Positions 1-13,380 are shown, counted from the stretch's first letter. The stretch is 64,000 nt of DNA from Brachypodium distachyon (GCF_000005505.3 NC_016133.3:52603237-52667236); one strand, 5' to 3'. Translations and numbers: made by a program. Notes: generated by a model not told the origin, from the sequence alone.

Positions 1-2499
1 TATGCAGGCCAGCATGCACTAACCTCATAACTGAGCTCCCAAGTCTCAAATGTGGAATTTACTGTTCACCAGCACTGTTTATATGATCACACTAATAGCA
101 AGTGTGGTTTCCAATATTTCCATTTTGTACGTAGAATTATTCAGGAAACTAAACAAAACAGATTTGAAACCAAATTAAACTCGATCGATGCATCCATTTG
201 GGGCAAAATTGTGACTAAAACCGCGTCATGTTGAGGGCCAAGGGTTGTTGACAACAATAACTCTTCGGGCGGAACGGAATATCGAAATTCTCTAGTTCTG
301 CCAATGGAGGAGCTAAACGCGTAAAAAAAAGTTGCAGGATCAGCTCTATATTTTTGTGCCAATAATGGAATAATAATAAATATAGTTTAGTTATTGGGGA
401 ATTTTTGAACGAGAACTGCAACAAATTCTCATTTTTTAATATATTTTTGTGCCAAGTAGTTGTTACCCGGCCGACACATGCCATGTGTAGTGTAGGTGTA
501 TTGATGAATTATCTATCTAAACACATGCTGAGAAGCTTATATATAAAATTGGAATCGGTGGTGATGGGTGGGCGTCATTGGTCGGTGTTGGTCGGTCAAT
601 TTCGTTAAAATTACAATCAATATGTCACTGCCTCTTATTTTCTTTCCCTCCCGCCTTATTCACGATTTCAGTAGCAGAAATTCTACGGTTTAGATTTACC
701 GAAAGTTATCGTACGGTCCAAATTTGTCACAACATAATACGAACAGTCCTAAAATAAATCAATCTCCTTAGCATGAAATCCAAAATTCTTCGTATCCATC
801 TCAGTATGGAAATCAATCCGAACCCAAACAAAAAATCTCGGTATCAATCTCAGTATGGAAATCAATCTAATCGAAAAATCAATGTCCAGACTTCGCCTCC
901 ACCGGTTCGTGCTTGATACACTTTCCATTGTTCCGTAGCATCGCATGGATTCTTTTGCTAGTATGTATATATATCATTTGATAATGGTACTATTCATCTT
1001 CTCGTCCCGCTCCCGCAGGCCTCCTTGTCCGTTGCGTGTATATATGTGCTTAATTGTCAACATTACCAAAACGCACGCGCTAGCAGAGATTGACGTATCA
1101 AGAACAAATCTAGTACACTGCCTTGTTTTATTTATGAGCTTCATGAGTTTGGATGTTCTGGTTCCCTGTCTTTAGTTACGCAAGGTACGAAGTGCTGCCT
1201 CGCTCCCTAGCGGTACTAGATCTTAACAATCATAGTGACCACCGGTTGGAATATATGCCTTGCTTATCACTGAGCTGGGTGCAGTCTGCACTGTTCGGAA
1301 AACCGCTGCATAACACACAGGAGACACACGGCTTGCAGCCGGCCGGGGGTGCACATCACCTGCCATAGTGGCCATTCATTCATCATTCATGCATTGCACC
1401 GATCAGGGAAGACTACGACGTATACACGGGACACGCCCGCCAAATGACGTACCGGGCGCCACAGAGGAAAGCATCTGGCCGCCATGAGGCTCATCGTATA
1501 CTCTAATTCTCTTTCTCTCACATGCATGCTTGTATGTATGGGGTACTCTACTACCACCAGTGCCAGCCAGGGAGAAACTTCGACACATTTCAATGCTAGA
1601 ACAGCTCATTAGTAATTAATTCTACTGCTTTCACGGGCAGGCACAGGTCAATGAGAAATAAATGTTAGCTCGGTAAAATTCAAATTGGTCAGAAAAATAT
1701 TCATCCTTGCGACTTGTACAACTTCATGAATGGATGACCAAGACCACACAGATGCACAGTAAGGCCACTCATGAGAGGCAATCTCCATGATGCATGGTAT
1801 CTTGGTTGTTGTATCTAAAAGAGATGCATTAATTAATTTAGGGGACATGCTTGCTTGTGATCGATGTAACAAATGTTTTTGCCTATATATGTTCACATGC
1901 AAGAGTTGTAACTCCGCTAAGAGACAACTTCGCTCTCTTTCTTCCTTACTTGGCATGCCATGTCAGTAAAATGGCTAACATAACATGCTAAGAGACCGAA
2001 TTGTGAGAGGCCTAAGCACATGCATGGTTTAAAAAAAATCAGTGGGAGTGCATGCATGCATGTAGTTATATTTGCACCTATGAGTTTAACATCTAACAAA
2101 TGGATTGCATAGGTACCTCTCGCTGATAGTTTAAACCATGCAAATTCATGTACTACTAGCGGAAAGTAAATACAACAGTACGCCGGTCTAGCTCAGGCAA
2201 ACACGTGATACTTCTTTGTTCATAAATAGATGACAGTACATTTAGGTGTATATGGAAACAATTAAAATCAATTCGGTGCACAAGTTTGACCAGTATTTTC
2301 AATAAATATGCTATATATGGTGAAAAATAACTCACTTGGGTCCAAACTATACGCATGTTTTTTTAGATACGAACAGTCTCCAAGAAACAACTTTGCCCAT
2401 TAACTTTTGACCATGCCAGGAAAAAATAGAGAATTATGAAAAAAAATCGTGACTATCTAATTATACTGTCATCATTTGACCAATCTGAATAATATTTAA
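1..2499. other. Intergenic, AT-rich, no gene recognised
   Basis: Only short open frames without codon structure or family motifs occur here. Scattered GCATGC runs and poly-A/T tracts are typical of grass intergenic DNA. Nothing else could be supported. Confidence 0.5.
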
Positions 2500-2616
2500 T
2501 ACTCCCTCCGATCATAAATTGGTGTCGAAATATTACATGTATCTAGACGCTTTTTAAGAATAGATACATCCATATTTTGGCAAATTTGAGTCAAGCATTT
2601 AGGATCAGAGGGAGTA
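2500..2616. mobile_element. Stowaway-type MITE (Tc1/mariner)
   Basis: The element runs from CTCCCTCCG at 2502 to CAGAGGGAG ending at 2614 and is flanked by TA on both sides (2500-2501 and 2615-2616). The interior has the common pooid Stowaway wording GTCGAAATATTACATG and ATCTAGACGC. At about 113 bp it is non-autonomous and has no coding capacity. Confidence 0.85.
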
Positions 2617-5600
2617 TTTTTATACAGTAGTATTCAATTTCAGAGAAGTTTGACAACCACACATGCACTTTCTAGGAAATCAGCTACTCTAAAACAGAGT
2701 TAGTATAAAATTGTTCTATTCGACATTACGCAAATATTTGTCATGAAAAAACTATTTGGTCATCTAACAAATTTGCATATTTTCATATACTGTGAGAAAA
2801 AGTTACAATTAATTATGACTTCGTGCTTTCTACAAAAAAAAATTACACATATTAATATATATTGACTGGTATATATATTCATCACCTTAATTGTGGTATA
2901 TCAATCGGTCTGGAGTTCAATAACCTTTCCACACTGATATATAGTTAATTTTAAGTGCGCACAAACGTTCTTATTTTGAACTTATATATGTGCATTTAAT
3001 TTTATCTTCCAGCTATGTTCGTGTTGATAATGCTACAAACTGGATATCATGTTTAATGAACTAAACCCCACATGCTTGAATGTGCTGTCTAATGTAACTA
3101 GAACGTTCCTCCAAAATACAGCAGATATCGGCTCATAATACATTAATTAGTTATCTATTAAGCATGAATGCACATAAAATTTGCAGCAATTTCACAGGAA
3201 ATTATTAAAACTCTTGCTAATTCCCTTACTATATATGGATATATAAATATAATAAATGTATACCAACTGCATACATGCATGATTGTGTGTAGAAATCAAA
3301 TCAATTTTGTCCTATTTGTGCAAAAATAAAAATGAACTTCTCAAACTGATTTACCACTTTCCAAACTTTCCACTACATGCCTTCACATGCAGAAATCATG
3401 CGACACAAGTACACATATACCTAGCTCCGCCATTTGATATTGTGTATATATGGATACAAATATGGCCCCGTTCATTATAAGTGTAGCACACTGATTATGA
3501 AGGGGGGAATTACCAGTGCATCAAATATGTTATCCACGATTAATGAGGTAACACTTCAGTCTTCACCCATTTCTGAACCAATCATTTTGCTAATTTAAAA
3601 TCAACCTATCAAAGTTCTGAAAAAATATTGAATTTGAGGACTCAACAACCATGCAAGGAACCAGCTAGTTATAAAGTACATATTTAGTTACACCCTAATA
3701 CTTCAAACATAAAATTATTAGTAGGAGTTAATAATATTGAAATAGGCATGAAATGATATCACCAACATGTTTGATGCATGCATGCCTAAATTGCACACGC
3801 AAACTATAGAAATATTATAAAATTCTTTCAAATTATACGCATATATAGGATATCATTATCATTAATTAGTTGCTTTGCAGTTCACTTTTTAGGTTTTCCA
3901 TTCTTGACCGCTGCTTTGCTGAAACCGAATACGGAAGTATAGGATATCAGCATCATTAATGCATCTCAACAGTTCTTGTACTACCGTGGACATTAACAGT
4001 ATATCTAGCAGCAATATATTTTAAATCAACACTATAATCAGCCCAGCTCCGTTACCCCAGAAGTATTAGCCTTTTTCATCATAGGATCGGAGAAGGTTTA
4101 ATTTACCTGAACTCTACACAATCCATTTTACTTGGCTATCACAAACTGATGCAAATCATATTAATACTAAGTAGATATGGACAAAAATAGAGCACACATC
4201 TGTTGTCCTTACACTTTTCATAACCAAGCTAGCTGTCTAATCAGGATGTTTGGCTCAAGATAAAGTCATGTTCATTATGTTCTGCAGTGTCAGGTATCCA
4301 ATGCGCATACATATGCACTCAAATAGGTAAGTATCTATCAATTAATATTAGTTCAAGTTTAGAACAATTTGTTTGTTTGTTTTTTAAAAGAGAAGGTCAA
4401 TCCTTCCTGCCTCTGCATCCTCAGGTGCACACATCCATATATTTATCAAAGAAGGTGTTAAACATTGAGATCAATTTGTTTGTAGTAGCACCTTATGTAC
4501 TCAAATATTGTTGACAAATACTAAAAACCCAAACAGACTTTTTTCGACAAATGTAGAGCATAGATTTATGGAATGGAAGGAAGTAGAGTATTACATACCA
4601 GTTGGATAATTTTAAATCTATTTCCATGGCGAAGTTATACTGATCGATCATGTTACGCATAAATGGAAAATCATTTCCATTCTAGACTACAAGGCAATAT
4701 GTATATATAGATCTTGCGTCAAGCAGTCGCAGAACAGCTTGCCTGTTTATGTATATAGGCGGATTATTAATCTCAGAGTGTAGCTAGACTTACAGATAAA
4801 AAGAGCTAGGACTGTAAAGACAAGAGGGTTAATTAGCTGAATTCTGAGTATTCATGATCGAAATCTAGAAAAATAGAGGGAGGACACAGCGAGTTTGCAC
4901 TAAGAAACTATATTTTTCTGTACCTTCAACAACCATACTGAATCAGACTTTTCAGTTTCCTCTTCGATGCAGGATCGGTCTCAGCCTATGCATGGATGCT
5001 CTTAGCCTAGAAGGAGGCACTTTCCCTGAATGGCAGCTAAACCTAGTCTTACCCTAGGATCTGACAAGAGAGTGGAGCAGCAAAGTTATAGCAAGCCATG
5101 CATCTAGAGGGTATGGTTGTACTTCATGGACAGCATGAATGGAATTTAAATCAACATAAAGGTATAGAACCAGCAGAAACTTACATATATAAGAGAGTAT
5201 GTACTTATCTACTCTTTTCTTTTCTTCTCTTTGTGTGTGTGTATGTGTGTCAAGAAGCCTTCCCTTTCCCTTTTTCCCTTTCCCATTTTACAATGAACCA
5301 AAGGCACTTTCTCGAGAGGTCTCAGCATGGATCCATCCATTCTGATCAATTCCCCAACCCCTCGCAGTGTAAAAGAACTGCGCCCCCCTACACATTGCTA
5401 GTTATGGTCACATACCTATGCTAGCCGAGGCCGGCCGGCCGGTACGTGGCCTAGCCTTCCTTTGCTCCCATCACGCCCTGCACACACATCCACACACACC
5501 CAGCACGCAGTCGTCCTAGCTGCTACTCAGAGCTGGTCACTGCAGCGAAAGAGAAAGAAAAAAAAAAGGAGCTGGAGCTAGGCCGGATGCATGCATGCAT

Positions 5601-6600
5601 GCTGAGATCGATCTCTCGCAAGAAAACAAACAGAACACCAACGACCAGAAGAGAGCAGCGTCTCTGCTGCCAACAAACGCACAGCTACTCACTGTTTGCT
5701 ACTCCAACTACAACAGTAGGGGTTCGTATATATCGTACGTACTGAGGTCCCCCATAAATTCCCAGCAGTCGTACAAAGAAGTTATGGCCAGTGCCCCCTC
5801 TTTACAGACTGCCACGACCATAAAGATCTCTTGGACTGTGTGCATGCAATGTACTCCTCCTACCTCTCTCAAGGCCGGCCGGCCCAGACAATCCAAACTA
5901 TACGTGATTTGGCCCACTGCATGGGTTTAATTCCTTGTTCCCTCTCCCTCCCTCCCTCCCTGCGGTAAATCCAGCAAGGAAATTGCATGCCGTACGTGTT
6001 GTTACTCTAGCTCTATACCATGGCCATATGATCGAGATACGGATGGATATGATACATGCAGCTACAGATGGTACACAGAAGGAGAACAGTTCTGTACTGC
6101 AGTGGTAGAAAAAAGCGGCGGCAAAAAGGCGAAATAAAAGGAATGTGCAGACCTTCCTCCGGCCGCGGCCGTAAATATGATGATGAGCAGTGAAGAACGG
6201 AATATATTTTTAAGATCGTCTGACCTGCAAAAATGTAGTTATGTTGGTGCTTCGGACTTGTCTCTTGCTGACTTGCTGCTGGCCGCGGTTAATTAATGCG
6301 ATACCCAAAGTACGTACTGTGTAACTTCCCGGCCAGATTTGATCTTGGTTCACCCATATGACCGATCGATCGATGGATGGATGCAAGAAAAAATTAAGGT
6401 GCCGCTTTTGTTTTGCCTGCGTATCCATGGATTTAAATCTTGCAATGATAGGAGACAATAAACAAACAAACAAATTTGCAGACACATGTTATCATATGTA
6501 GGGAAAAAGTGCATGTTGGGATTTTCCTATCAAATCATGGGCATGGTACTATATACTGAAGATGCACAAATAAGGGAATGTAACAGCACAAGCAAATGAA
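2617..6600. other. Intergenic, AT-rich, no gene recognised
   Basis: No open frame over about 110 codons and none with a recognisable motif. Short homopolymers, a TGTG run near 5232-5250, and GCATGCATGC repeats near 5587 and 6000 are present. The 3' UTR of the minus-strand B3 gene probably covers the last few hundred bases before 6883. Confidence 0.45.
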
Positions 6601-6882
6601 GAGGGGAAATTAATGCTGAAGAACAAGACACGGGTTTAGGGGGTGAGAAACGTACATTAATCTTGCTTGCTAATCTTTCTTTATGAATTCTCAAACCAAC
6701 ACAAAAGTTTCAAGTGCCAAAATGGGGAGGAAAAATGTGAAATCCTAACTGCTAGTACTATCACCAAAAGGTTATAATGGAACCACAAGAGAAGTGATGA
6801 GATGATGACAAGAAACGAAATCAGACAGAAGAATTAATATGAAGGAGTCGTTGAACTTTCCTTTGTTTTTTCTCTCTTTAGG

Positions 6883-8163
6883 TCACAGATCGAGATCCAA
6901 AGCCGATGAACGCGCATCCCTCTTGGAAGACGACGACGACGACGGGGACGATTGGCCTGGGGAGGACTCGGCGCCGTGCGAAGGAAATTCGAGAAGCCTC
7001 AGCGTAGGGTCCCTTGGTCGCCATGCCGCCGATGCGGGCATCTGCAATGACGACGACAGCGTCCTGCCGCCATGGTTATTACTCGACTCGCCGTCGCCGC
7101 CTGCACCATTTCCCGACGAATGCGGGTTGTCGAGGTTCACGCCGAACAACCGCACGCGCTTCTTCGTGGCCGTCGTCGTCGGGCTCTCGATGACCGGCAC
7201 CGAGTCGAGCACCACCGAGGACGGCCCGGCGGCGGTGCTCTGTTGCAGCGTGTAGTGGTGCAGCGGCGGCGCGCGCGGCAGGAGAAGCGGTGGCGCGTGC
7301 GCGTGATGCGGAGGCATCCTGGACGTGGCCGAGCCGAAGAGGAGGAGCTGCGGCTGCCTGATCCCCAATCCCATGGCGGGGTTCATGCCGCCGCGGAAGT
7401 CGAAGCCCTGGCGGAGGCGGTGCTCGTAGAGCGTGGCGGGCGGCGAGGGCGGCAGGAAGAACCCTGATCTGCCGCCGCTGCCGCCAACGCCCCACGGGCT
7501 GTAGTGCGACGCGAGCGGCATCATCGGGAGCGAGAGGCGGCCGGGGAAGCGGAGGAGCGGGTGGTGATGATCTCGGTGGGAGTCGGCGCGGCGCTTCCAA
7601 TCGATGAAGAGGCGGTCGGCGGCGGCGCGGGCGCCGCGGGAGAAGGAGACGGTGTCCCCGGCGTCGAGGCGCTTCTCCTTGACGAAGCGGCTCCAGCCTT
7701 TGGTCATGACGTAGCTCTGGCTGCTGTTCCAGTAGGAGTAGCGGAAGCGCCACGGCTTGCCCGCGCTGTCCTCGAAGTTGAGCAGCAGGCCCTTCTCGTT
7801 GGCCGCCGAGTCCAGCGGGAAGTACTTCTCCGCGTACTGCTTCGGGATCACCAGCCGGTTCAGCTTCCCCACGTCGCTCGGCGTCACGACCTTGTCGAAC
7901 ATGTGCTCCTTCTCCACCGCCTCCGCCGCTTCCGCATCGCCGCCGCCGCCGCCGCCGCTACCCGACGCTCCGGCGCCGCCATCCCCGGATCGAAAGGGAG
8001 GGCTGCTTCCTCCTGACGCGGACACGGACGCCGAAGCCGCCGCAGAAGAGGATGCAGCGGCCGTCATGAACGGGATCTCGCGCCTGGATGGCTCTTCCTG
8101 CTCCGCATCCTCCGCATCCCCTTTAGAAAACCTACTGCTGCTGCTTGTGGCAGTGAACTCCAT
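6883..8163 (-). CDS. B3-domain transcription factor, NGATHA/RAV-related, probable repressor
   Basis: Single-exon gene of 426 residues. I chose the ATG at 8163 (protein starts MEFTA); the open frame extends upstream to 8232 only through a TTG codon. A Ser/Ala/Gly-rich N-terminus leads to a B3 DNA-binding domain at about residues 87-192: [16 protein letters not shown], the [14 protein letters not shown] core and a final LFIDWKRR. This is the RAV/NGA class of B3, which binds CACCTG-like sites. No AP2 domain is present, so it is not a full RAV protein. Two repression motifs follow: RLFGV at about residue 339 (the B3 repression motif) and an LDLDL terminus matching the LxLxL EAR pattern. It should act in the nucleus as a repressor of growth or organ-shape genes; this role is inferred from the family. 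The coding region is very GC-rich (GCC/GGC runs encode Ala/Gly tracts), which produces long antisense frames. Confidence 0.92.
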   Translation of the reverse strand: MEFTATSSSSRFSKGDAEDAEQEEPSRREIPFMTAAASSSAAASASVSASGGSSPPFRSGDGGAGASGSGGGGGGDAEAAEAVEKEHMFDKVVTPSDVGKLNRLVIPKQYAEKYFPLDSAANEKGLLLNFEDSAGKPWRFRYSYWNSSQSYVMTKGWSRFVKEKRLDAGDTVSFSRGARAAADRLFIDWKRRADSHRDHHHPLLRFPGRLSLPMMPLASHYSPWGVGGSGGRSGFFLPPSPPATLYEHRLRQGFDFRGGMNPAMGLGIRQPQLLLFGSATSRMPPHHAHAPPLLLPRAPPLHHYTLQQSTAAGPSSVVLDSVPVIESPTTTATKKRVRLFGVNLDNPHSSGNGAGGDGESSNNHGGRTLSSSLQMPASAAWRPRDPTLRLLEFPSHGAESSPGQSSPSSSSSSKRDARSSALDLDL

Positions 8164-9182
8164 GTATGTATACTTCTTCTCGTGGATTACTGCGGCATCC
8201 CGGTCGCCGCAAGTCCGCAGCGAGGAGGACAACTACGGTTCTTGAGAAGAAGAAGGAGCTGCCGCAGCCCGCAGGGGAACAAAATTAAGCAGCAGCTTTG
8301 CTATCGTCGCTGACCAGTGGTTCTTCTTGTCTTGCGCAATCGGAGCAAGAAATACATACAGCAAAAGAGCAGCTAGATCGATGGCAATCCTCCTCTCCTT
8401 CTTCTTCTTGTTCCCCTCTCGGCTCTCGCTACCTTCTTCTGAGAGAATCGAAGTAGCTGGCCTGTTGTTCGATCGATCGAGAATAGAATAGACACTGCTG
8501 CGGCAGAGATGCTAGCTATATGTCCTGTAGGCTGGGTACTAGAGAGGGGATCTACCTATGTATGCGTGTATGTATTTCTATCTTCTCCTGCGAATTCCTA
8601 TATCTCGAGCTGTGTTTCGTTTTCGCACCCGGCAGAAGAGGGGGAATTAGGCGGGCATGCATTGACGCCTGTGCGCGCACGCCTAGCTTAGTATAGTAGC
8701 TTTGGGATGTGGCAGGGAGAGAATGGGGGAGCGAGAGATCGATCGGGACGGGGATATGGCCACAGCAGAGATGGATCGATAGAGACGGGGTGAGGTTGGT
8801 GGCTAGTAATATTTGTGGCTAGCGCTGTCGAAGTGGCCGGCCTGCAGTGCCTCCCGGAAGGGCAGCCCTAGCTACAAGATTCCGTTGAAGTCGACTAGCT
8901 AGTGGAAGTGGAAAAGGTGAGTCCAGTGAGCTAACCGGCCGGCCTCTGCCGTGTTTTCCCTCTCCACCGTGCGTTCTCCATGTTGCTTTTCTTTCCAGGA
9001 GTTTCATCGAGTTTAGGTGTTCGTGTTCTTTCTGCCCTTTATTTCCTTTAATTTCTCTTTGTGAAAGAGGCATATATGTACATTTTTTTTGGAAGAATTG
9101 TAAGCGTTATAAGCGTAGATATATTGAGAGCTAGAGAAAGAGCTGGAAAAAGTGGAGGTGTACTGTAGAACGTTGTGTGTAG

Positions 9183-9192
9183 CTTTATAAAG
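9183..9192 (-). promoter_or_regulatory. Candidate TATA box for the B3 gene
   Basis: On the minus strand the sequence reads CTTTATAAAG, in a CT-rich setting about 1 kb upstream of the B3 start codon. If used, the gene has a long 5' leader, as is common for NGATHA-type genes. No transcript data support it. Confidence 0.3.
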
Positions 9193-9202
9193 GGGAGGGG
9201 GT

Positions 9203-9236
9203 GCTGTGTGTGTGTGTGTGGGGGGGGGGGGGGGGT
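9203..9236. repeat. Microsatellite (TG)n joined to a poly-G tract
   Basis: A run of alternating TG is followed by about 16 G residues on the plus strand, just upstream of the putative B3 TATA box. Such tracts vary in length and often carry sequencing errors. Confidence 0.8.
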
Positions 9237-9559
9237 CCATGGATCGCGCTCTGGGTTGGGCTCATGTGAGCTTGTCCTTGTCACCATACGGGTATGCGTA
9301 TACATCAAATATCACTCACACGCCTGCCTAGTAGCAGCTACTGTACGTAGCTTGTGTAGCCATAGTTCCTAGGCTGGTCCTCCCGGTACCCGTCAAGGCG
9401 GATTTTTTGGTAACAATTGCATGATGTGGAATGAGAAGATCGCCTGCCTAGAGGATTTAAACAACATAAATGTTTCTGGCGTATCATTCTCCAAGAGGTG
9501 GCCATATATTGGAGATAGAGATGCAGACATCTTCAATTACACAACATAGTAGCTAGTAG

Positions 9560-10900
9560 TATTTCAACATAATGCAGTATATGTATAATTAAAAAAATTC
9601 CCAGCAGAATGCAAAACTTGGTTCAGGCCGGCTTCAAATTAGGAGGTTTAAACCCTAAATTAAAAATTAAAGCACGTACCATTTCAGAAAAAAATTGAAT
9701 TGCCTTACTTATCCCAAGAATATATACCCATAATATGGCTACATGGTTTTTATTTTTTTTAACTTAAAGATAGTATTATTTCAATTTTTCCAGATTAGAC
9801 AACTCTATAAAATGGTAAATAATTATTTCTACATAGAAGTGGTTGTTTTAATCCACATGAAGCATCATGAATCTGTTAAATAAATGCCCAGTAAAAATAT
9901 CAATTCAAAACGTGCCCAAATTAATGTAAAACTTGGTTTGGTGCTTCAAATTACAAGATTTAAACCTAAGTTAACAAACCTCTTCACAAACAGTCCATTG
10001 TACGTGAGAAGCATGTACCATTTTAAATTCAGGTCTGACTTGACCTCTTTACACGAAGCTTATATACCCATATTATGGCTCTATGCCAAAAAAATTAATG
10101 TTTGATAACTTTTAGGTATTGTATCATTGTTTTTCCTGTTAAAAAACTCTAGAAAATAAATAAAATTATTTTTACATAAAAAATATGGTGGTTTCAATTC
10201 ACATTCTTCAGCATTAATGTTAATTAAATGACTTGTAGAAACATCAACTCAAAAACTGCCCAAAATAATGCAAAAATTAATTAGTTTGTTGATGAAAATT
10301 ATGAGTTTAAATTTTTAATTCTAAGGTAAGAAACTTCTTTGGAGATAGTCTATTTTGTGAAGCACGCAATATTTTAAATTTGTGTATTTACTTTACTTTC
10401 CTTAATTACCACAAGTTTATATACCGATAGTGCTTCTTGCCAAAAATAATTTTTTTGTGTCAAATTTTAGGTATTATTTCATTTTTTTACTATTAAACAA
10501 TTAACTCTAGAAAATTGTGCATAATTGTGTTCACATAGAAAATTGGTGGTTTTGATTCATATTAATTACTCAACATGCATCTTAAATAAAGGGTAAAAAT
10601 ATCAAGTTAAAAAAATGCCCAAATTAGTTAATGCAAAACTTGGTTTGCTATTTCAAATCAGGAGTTTTAAACCCTAATTAAGAAACTTTTGGGAGATTCT
10701 CCATTTTTAAGCATGTGCATTTCAAATTTGTTTAATGACTTGTTATTTACCCAAAGCTATTATATACCCATAATATTGCTCCATGCCAAAATTTTAGGTA
10801 TTATTTCAATTTTTTCCTAACTCTAGAAAATGGTAAATAATTACTTTACATAAAAAGTGGTGGTTTTAATTCGCATTTCTCGTTTTTCAATCATTGTGGT
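9560..10900. repeat. Degenerate tandem array, ~310-360 bp units
   Basis: Four diverged copies share a common word order: ATGCAAAACTTGGTT, then TTTAAACC(C)TAA, then TATATACCCATA and TATGGCT, then TTTTAGGTATTATTTCA, then a CTCTAGAAAATGG-like stretch and a GGTGGTTTTAATTCACAT-like end. The AAACTTGGTT-equivalent word starts near 9611, 9926, 10270 and 10633, giving spacings of 315, 345 and 362. The units are AT-rich and non-coding. The same words recur at 28.85-29.3 kb. The array is probably the internal or subterminal part of a CACTA element. Confidence 0.7.
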
Positions 10901-10979
10901 GTTTTACTTCATAACTTAAAAAAGTGGGTTTATAAATAATTTAACATGAAAACGTGGTGGTTTACTTCATAATTTACAC

Positions 10980-11240
10980 AAGAGGGGAAATGAAAAAAAG
11001 GCACAAAATGTTGCCAAGTGTTTAAGCCAAGTGTTTAGATTAAACACTTGGCAAACACTAACGAAAGATTATTAATTTGGCGAGTGAACACTTGAGAAAT
11101 AGGAAGCGGCGCTAGTGGCGGCGTCAACCATGGTGGGCAGGGACACGTGGGCGTACGGCACGGTTCGCCCAATGTTCATTTGTTTGCCGAGTGTCGCCTT
11201 CGGCGCACTTGGCAAATCTTATCATTAGCTTAGTGTTTTG
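10980..11240. mobile_element. CACTA-like transposon remnant (TTGCCGAGTGT motifs)
   Basis: The stretch contains several copies, in both directions, of GCCAAGTGTTT/AAACACTTGGC and TTGCCGAGTGT...CACTTGGCAAA. These words are characteristic of grass CACTA (En/Spm) subterminal regions. No CACTACAAGAA terminus or 3-bp target duplication was found, so borders are unknown. No transposase is encoded. Confidence 0.45.
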
Positions 11241-11299
11241 TTTTTGCAAAGAGTTATGTTTGCGCACTCAGTTTATATGTGTTGTTTTCATAGGCTTGC

Positions 11300-13380
11300 C
11301 CAGCTTTATTGAAGGGTATTCAATACATCAATTTGTGCAAAGTATTGAATATATGTACTATATATTTTTATATGTATGTATGCATGTAAAAAGGATTTTT
11401 GGCTGAAACTCAAAGTTATTTAAGCATTAAGCCTAAATATAGACCAAACCATCTCTTTCCTCTCTCCCCCGAGTTGGCCCAACGGTTCAGGTAGGATTTT
11501 ATCACTTAAAACCGAACCGTATGCTGGATACTCATAGTCTCGTACGACATCTCGATCGATGCTTGCACCTCGCGCCTCCTCGCGTCCTTCTAAATACCCA
11601 AACATGCTTGCATGCCCAAAATCCAAAAACCTAGAGATTGCTCCTTTGTATCCTCATCTGCTCTGGTGCTCGGTGTCTCCGCCTTTTGGCACTGGCCAGC
11701 TGAGGGAGCTGGCTATTGCTCCGCCCTTCGGCACTTACGTCCGTTTCGCGGCTGCACACATATATATACTGCTCTGTCCAATTTAGGACAATGCCTCAGC
11801 GATCACCAGATCAGAGAGCAAGTAAGGTTGCAATGTTTAGAACAATTTTAAATACCCGCCGTCAAAATTTTGAATACCCGCCGTCATACTGCTCTGTCCA
11901 AGGACAATGTCCTGGTTGTTTTCGGGTGTCCGATAGATAACGCTGTGGCATTCGGCAACTACACGGTAAAGTGAACTCACAACCAACTCTAAATTTTGCA
12001 CGCAAGATATACGTTTCTCGGAGAACAGTTGGCAACTTCGGCCCGCGCGGCCGTACGATGTAATATGCACATCAGAGGGGCAACACTTTGGCTAGCTAGC
12101 TAAAAGCTTCAGCGTGAACATATGCATGCCCTACTGTCAAAAAAGCAACCGAGAGCGCGTGCGTGCATGCATGCACGCACGCACTCTCACACGGCACAAA
12201 TTCTTCAGCTTTGGGCAGAGGCGCGCGCGCATTAGCACGTACTACTGGCCTACTACTCTTCTTTTCCTGAGTACATGTTTGGACTCGAATCATTTGAACT
12301 TTCTGCATTGGGCAAATATGAAGCTTACACGTCTTTTGCAGCAGGGGAACACATGACTTTAAAGCCCCAAATTTTGGAACCGGCATTTTTTTTTTCAAGT
12401 ACTAGGGGCAGCCCCCGCCCGACCCCGTCCACCTGGCTCTTCTAATCTTGACGGCTTGACGCATCTTCAGTCTTCATCCAGGGAGAGAGGCTGTCCGGTT
12501 TTGTGGTCCGAGGGAGAGAGGAGTGGAAGTATGAGTGTGAGCTGTATGCATGGCATGGCGCTGCTCGCATTCACGTGGATACAGCAGAGGTTAATGCATG
12601 CTTTCTGATCAACCCCTTGGTTAACTTTTGTCAAATCAACACGGCGATACTAGTACAGTTCGACAGCATTAATTCGACACATATATACGCTATTTTTTTA
12701 ATGGAAGCATATATACGCTAATTAAGACGTACGTACACTTTATGTCGTATTTAGTGTTATATATATGCATGGAATGTGTACGTCCGAGTCTTTTAATCTA
12801 CATACACCGGAGATTGAAACCCCTGGCCGTATGGCCTGGAACAACGTCGGCATGCACGCGCATCTGTACGCATACATGCATGCAGAGGGTCTCATTTATT
12901 AGAGCCATGAGTTTGGTATAGTACAACAGTGAGCATCAGAGGGTCGCATGCATGGCATTTTTCAGATCCGTAGAGGCTTCTAATTCAGCACCTGACACAC
13001 GCATCATGATGTTTAATCTTTTTCCTCTCCCTGCACTGTTGGGCGGGCAAAGGTAGCTAAGCTAGGCCTAAAGATGGAACTGCAAACGCCAACAATTAGG
13101 CACACGGTTTGGATGAGAATTGAGAGGAGACGTGAACGTGAGAGGTAGATCGATCAAATGGCCAGTATGGGCAGGGCAACCCAGGAAAGGTAGAACCTGC
13201 TGGCCGGGGAGGCCCCGTCCATCCAAGGGCTATGAGGAGGCTTGCCGGGGCAGCCTTTTGTTATCATAGAATACATGCAAACAAAAGGCCCCTTCTTTTT
13301 CAGAGCGGCAGAAGAAGACGGGCCGGGCGCTTTCCATTCCCACGAAACTCAAACACATCTCTCCTCGATCCTGTAATTCC
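11300..13380. other. Intergenic, no gene recognised
   Basis: Only short open frames without motifs. The words ATACTGCTCTGTCCA and AATACCCGCCGTCA each occur twice near 11765-11900, suggesting old local duplication. A GC-rich palindrome lies at 12151-12188. Confidence 0.4.
12151..12188. repeat. 38-bp near-perfect palindrome
   Basis: GAGAGCGCGTGCGTGCAT faces its reverse complement with one mismatch and no loop. It is GC-rich and could form a cruciform. It has no terminator or gene context, so no function is assigned. Confidence 0.6.

Larger units (their letters stand above)
8164..9400 (-). promoter_or_regulatory. 5' leader and promoter region of the B3 gene
   Basis: This stretch lies upstream of the minus-strand B3 gene. 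It contains CTTCTT/GAAGAA-rich sequence directly before the ATG, several GATCGATC runs, and a TG repeat joined to a G run at 9203-9236. No other gene is visible on either strand. Confidence 0.4.

Noticed and set aside
5062..5081. TGACAAGAGAGTGGAGCAGC, loosely like miR156
   Set aside because: Several mismatches to miR156 (TGACAGAAGAGAGTGAGCAC) and no facing complementary arm found nearby.
7072..8245. Long open frames on the plus strand and in another minus frame over the B3 gene (up to 224 codons)
   Set aside because: They are by-products of extreme GC bias in the B3 coding frame; only the B3 frame has a domain.
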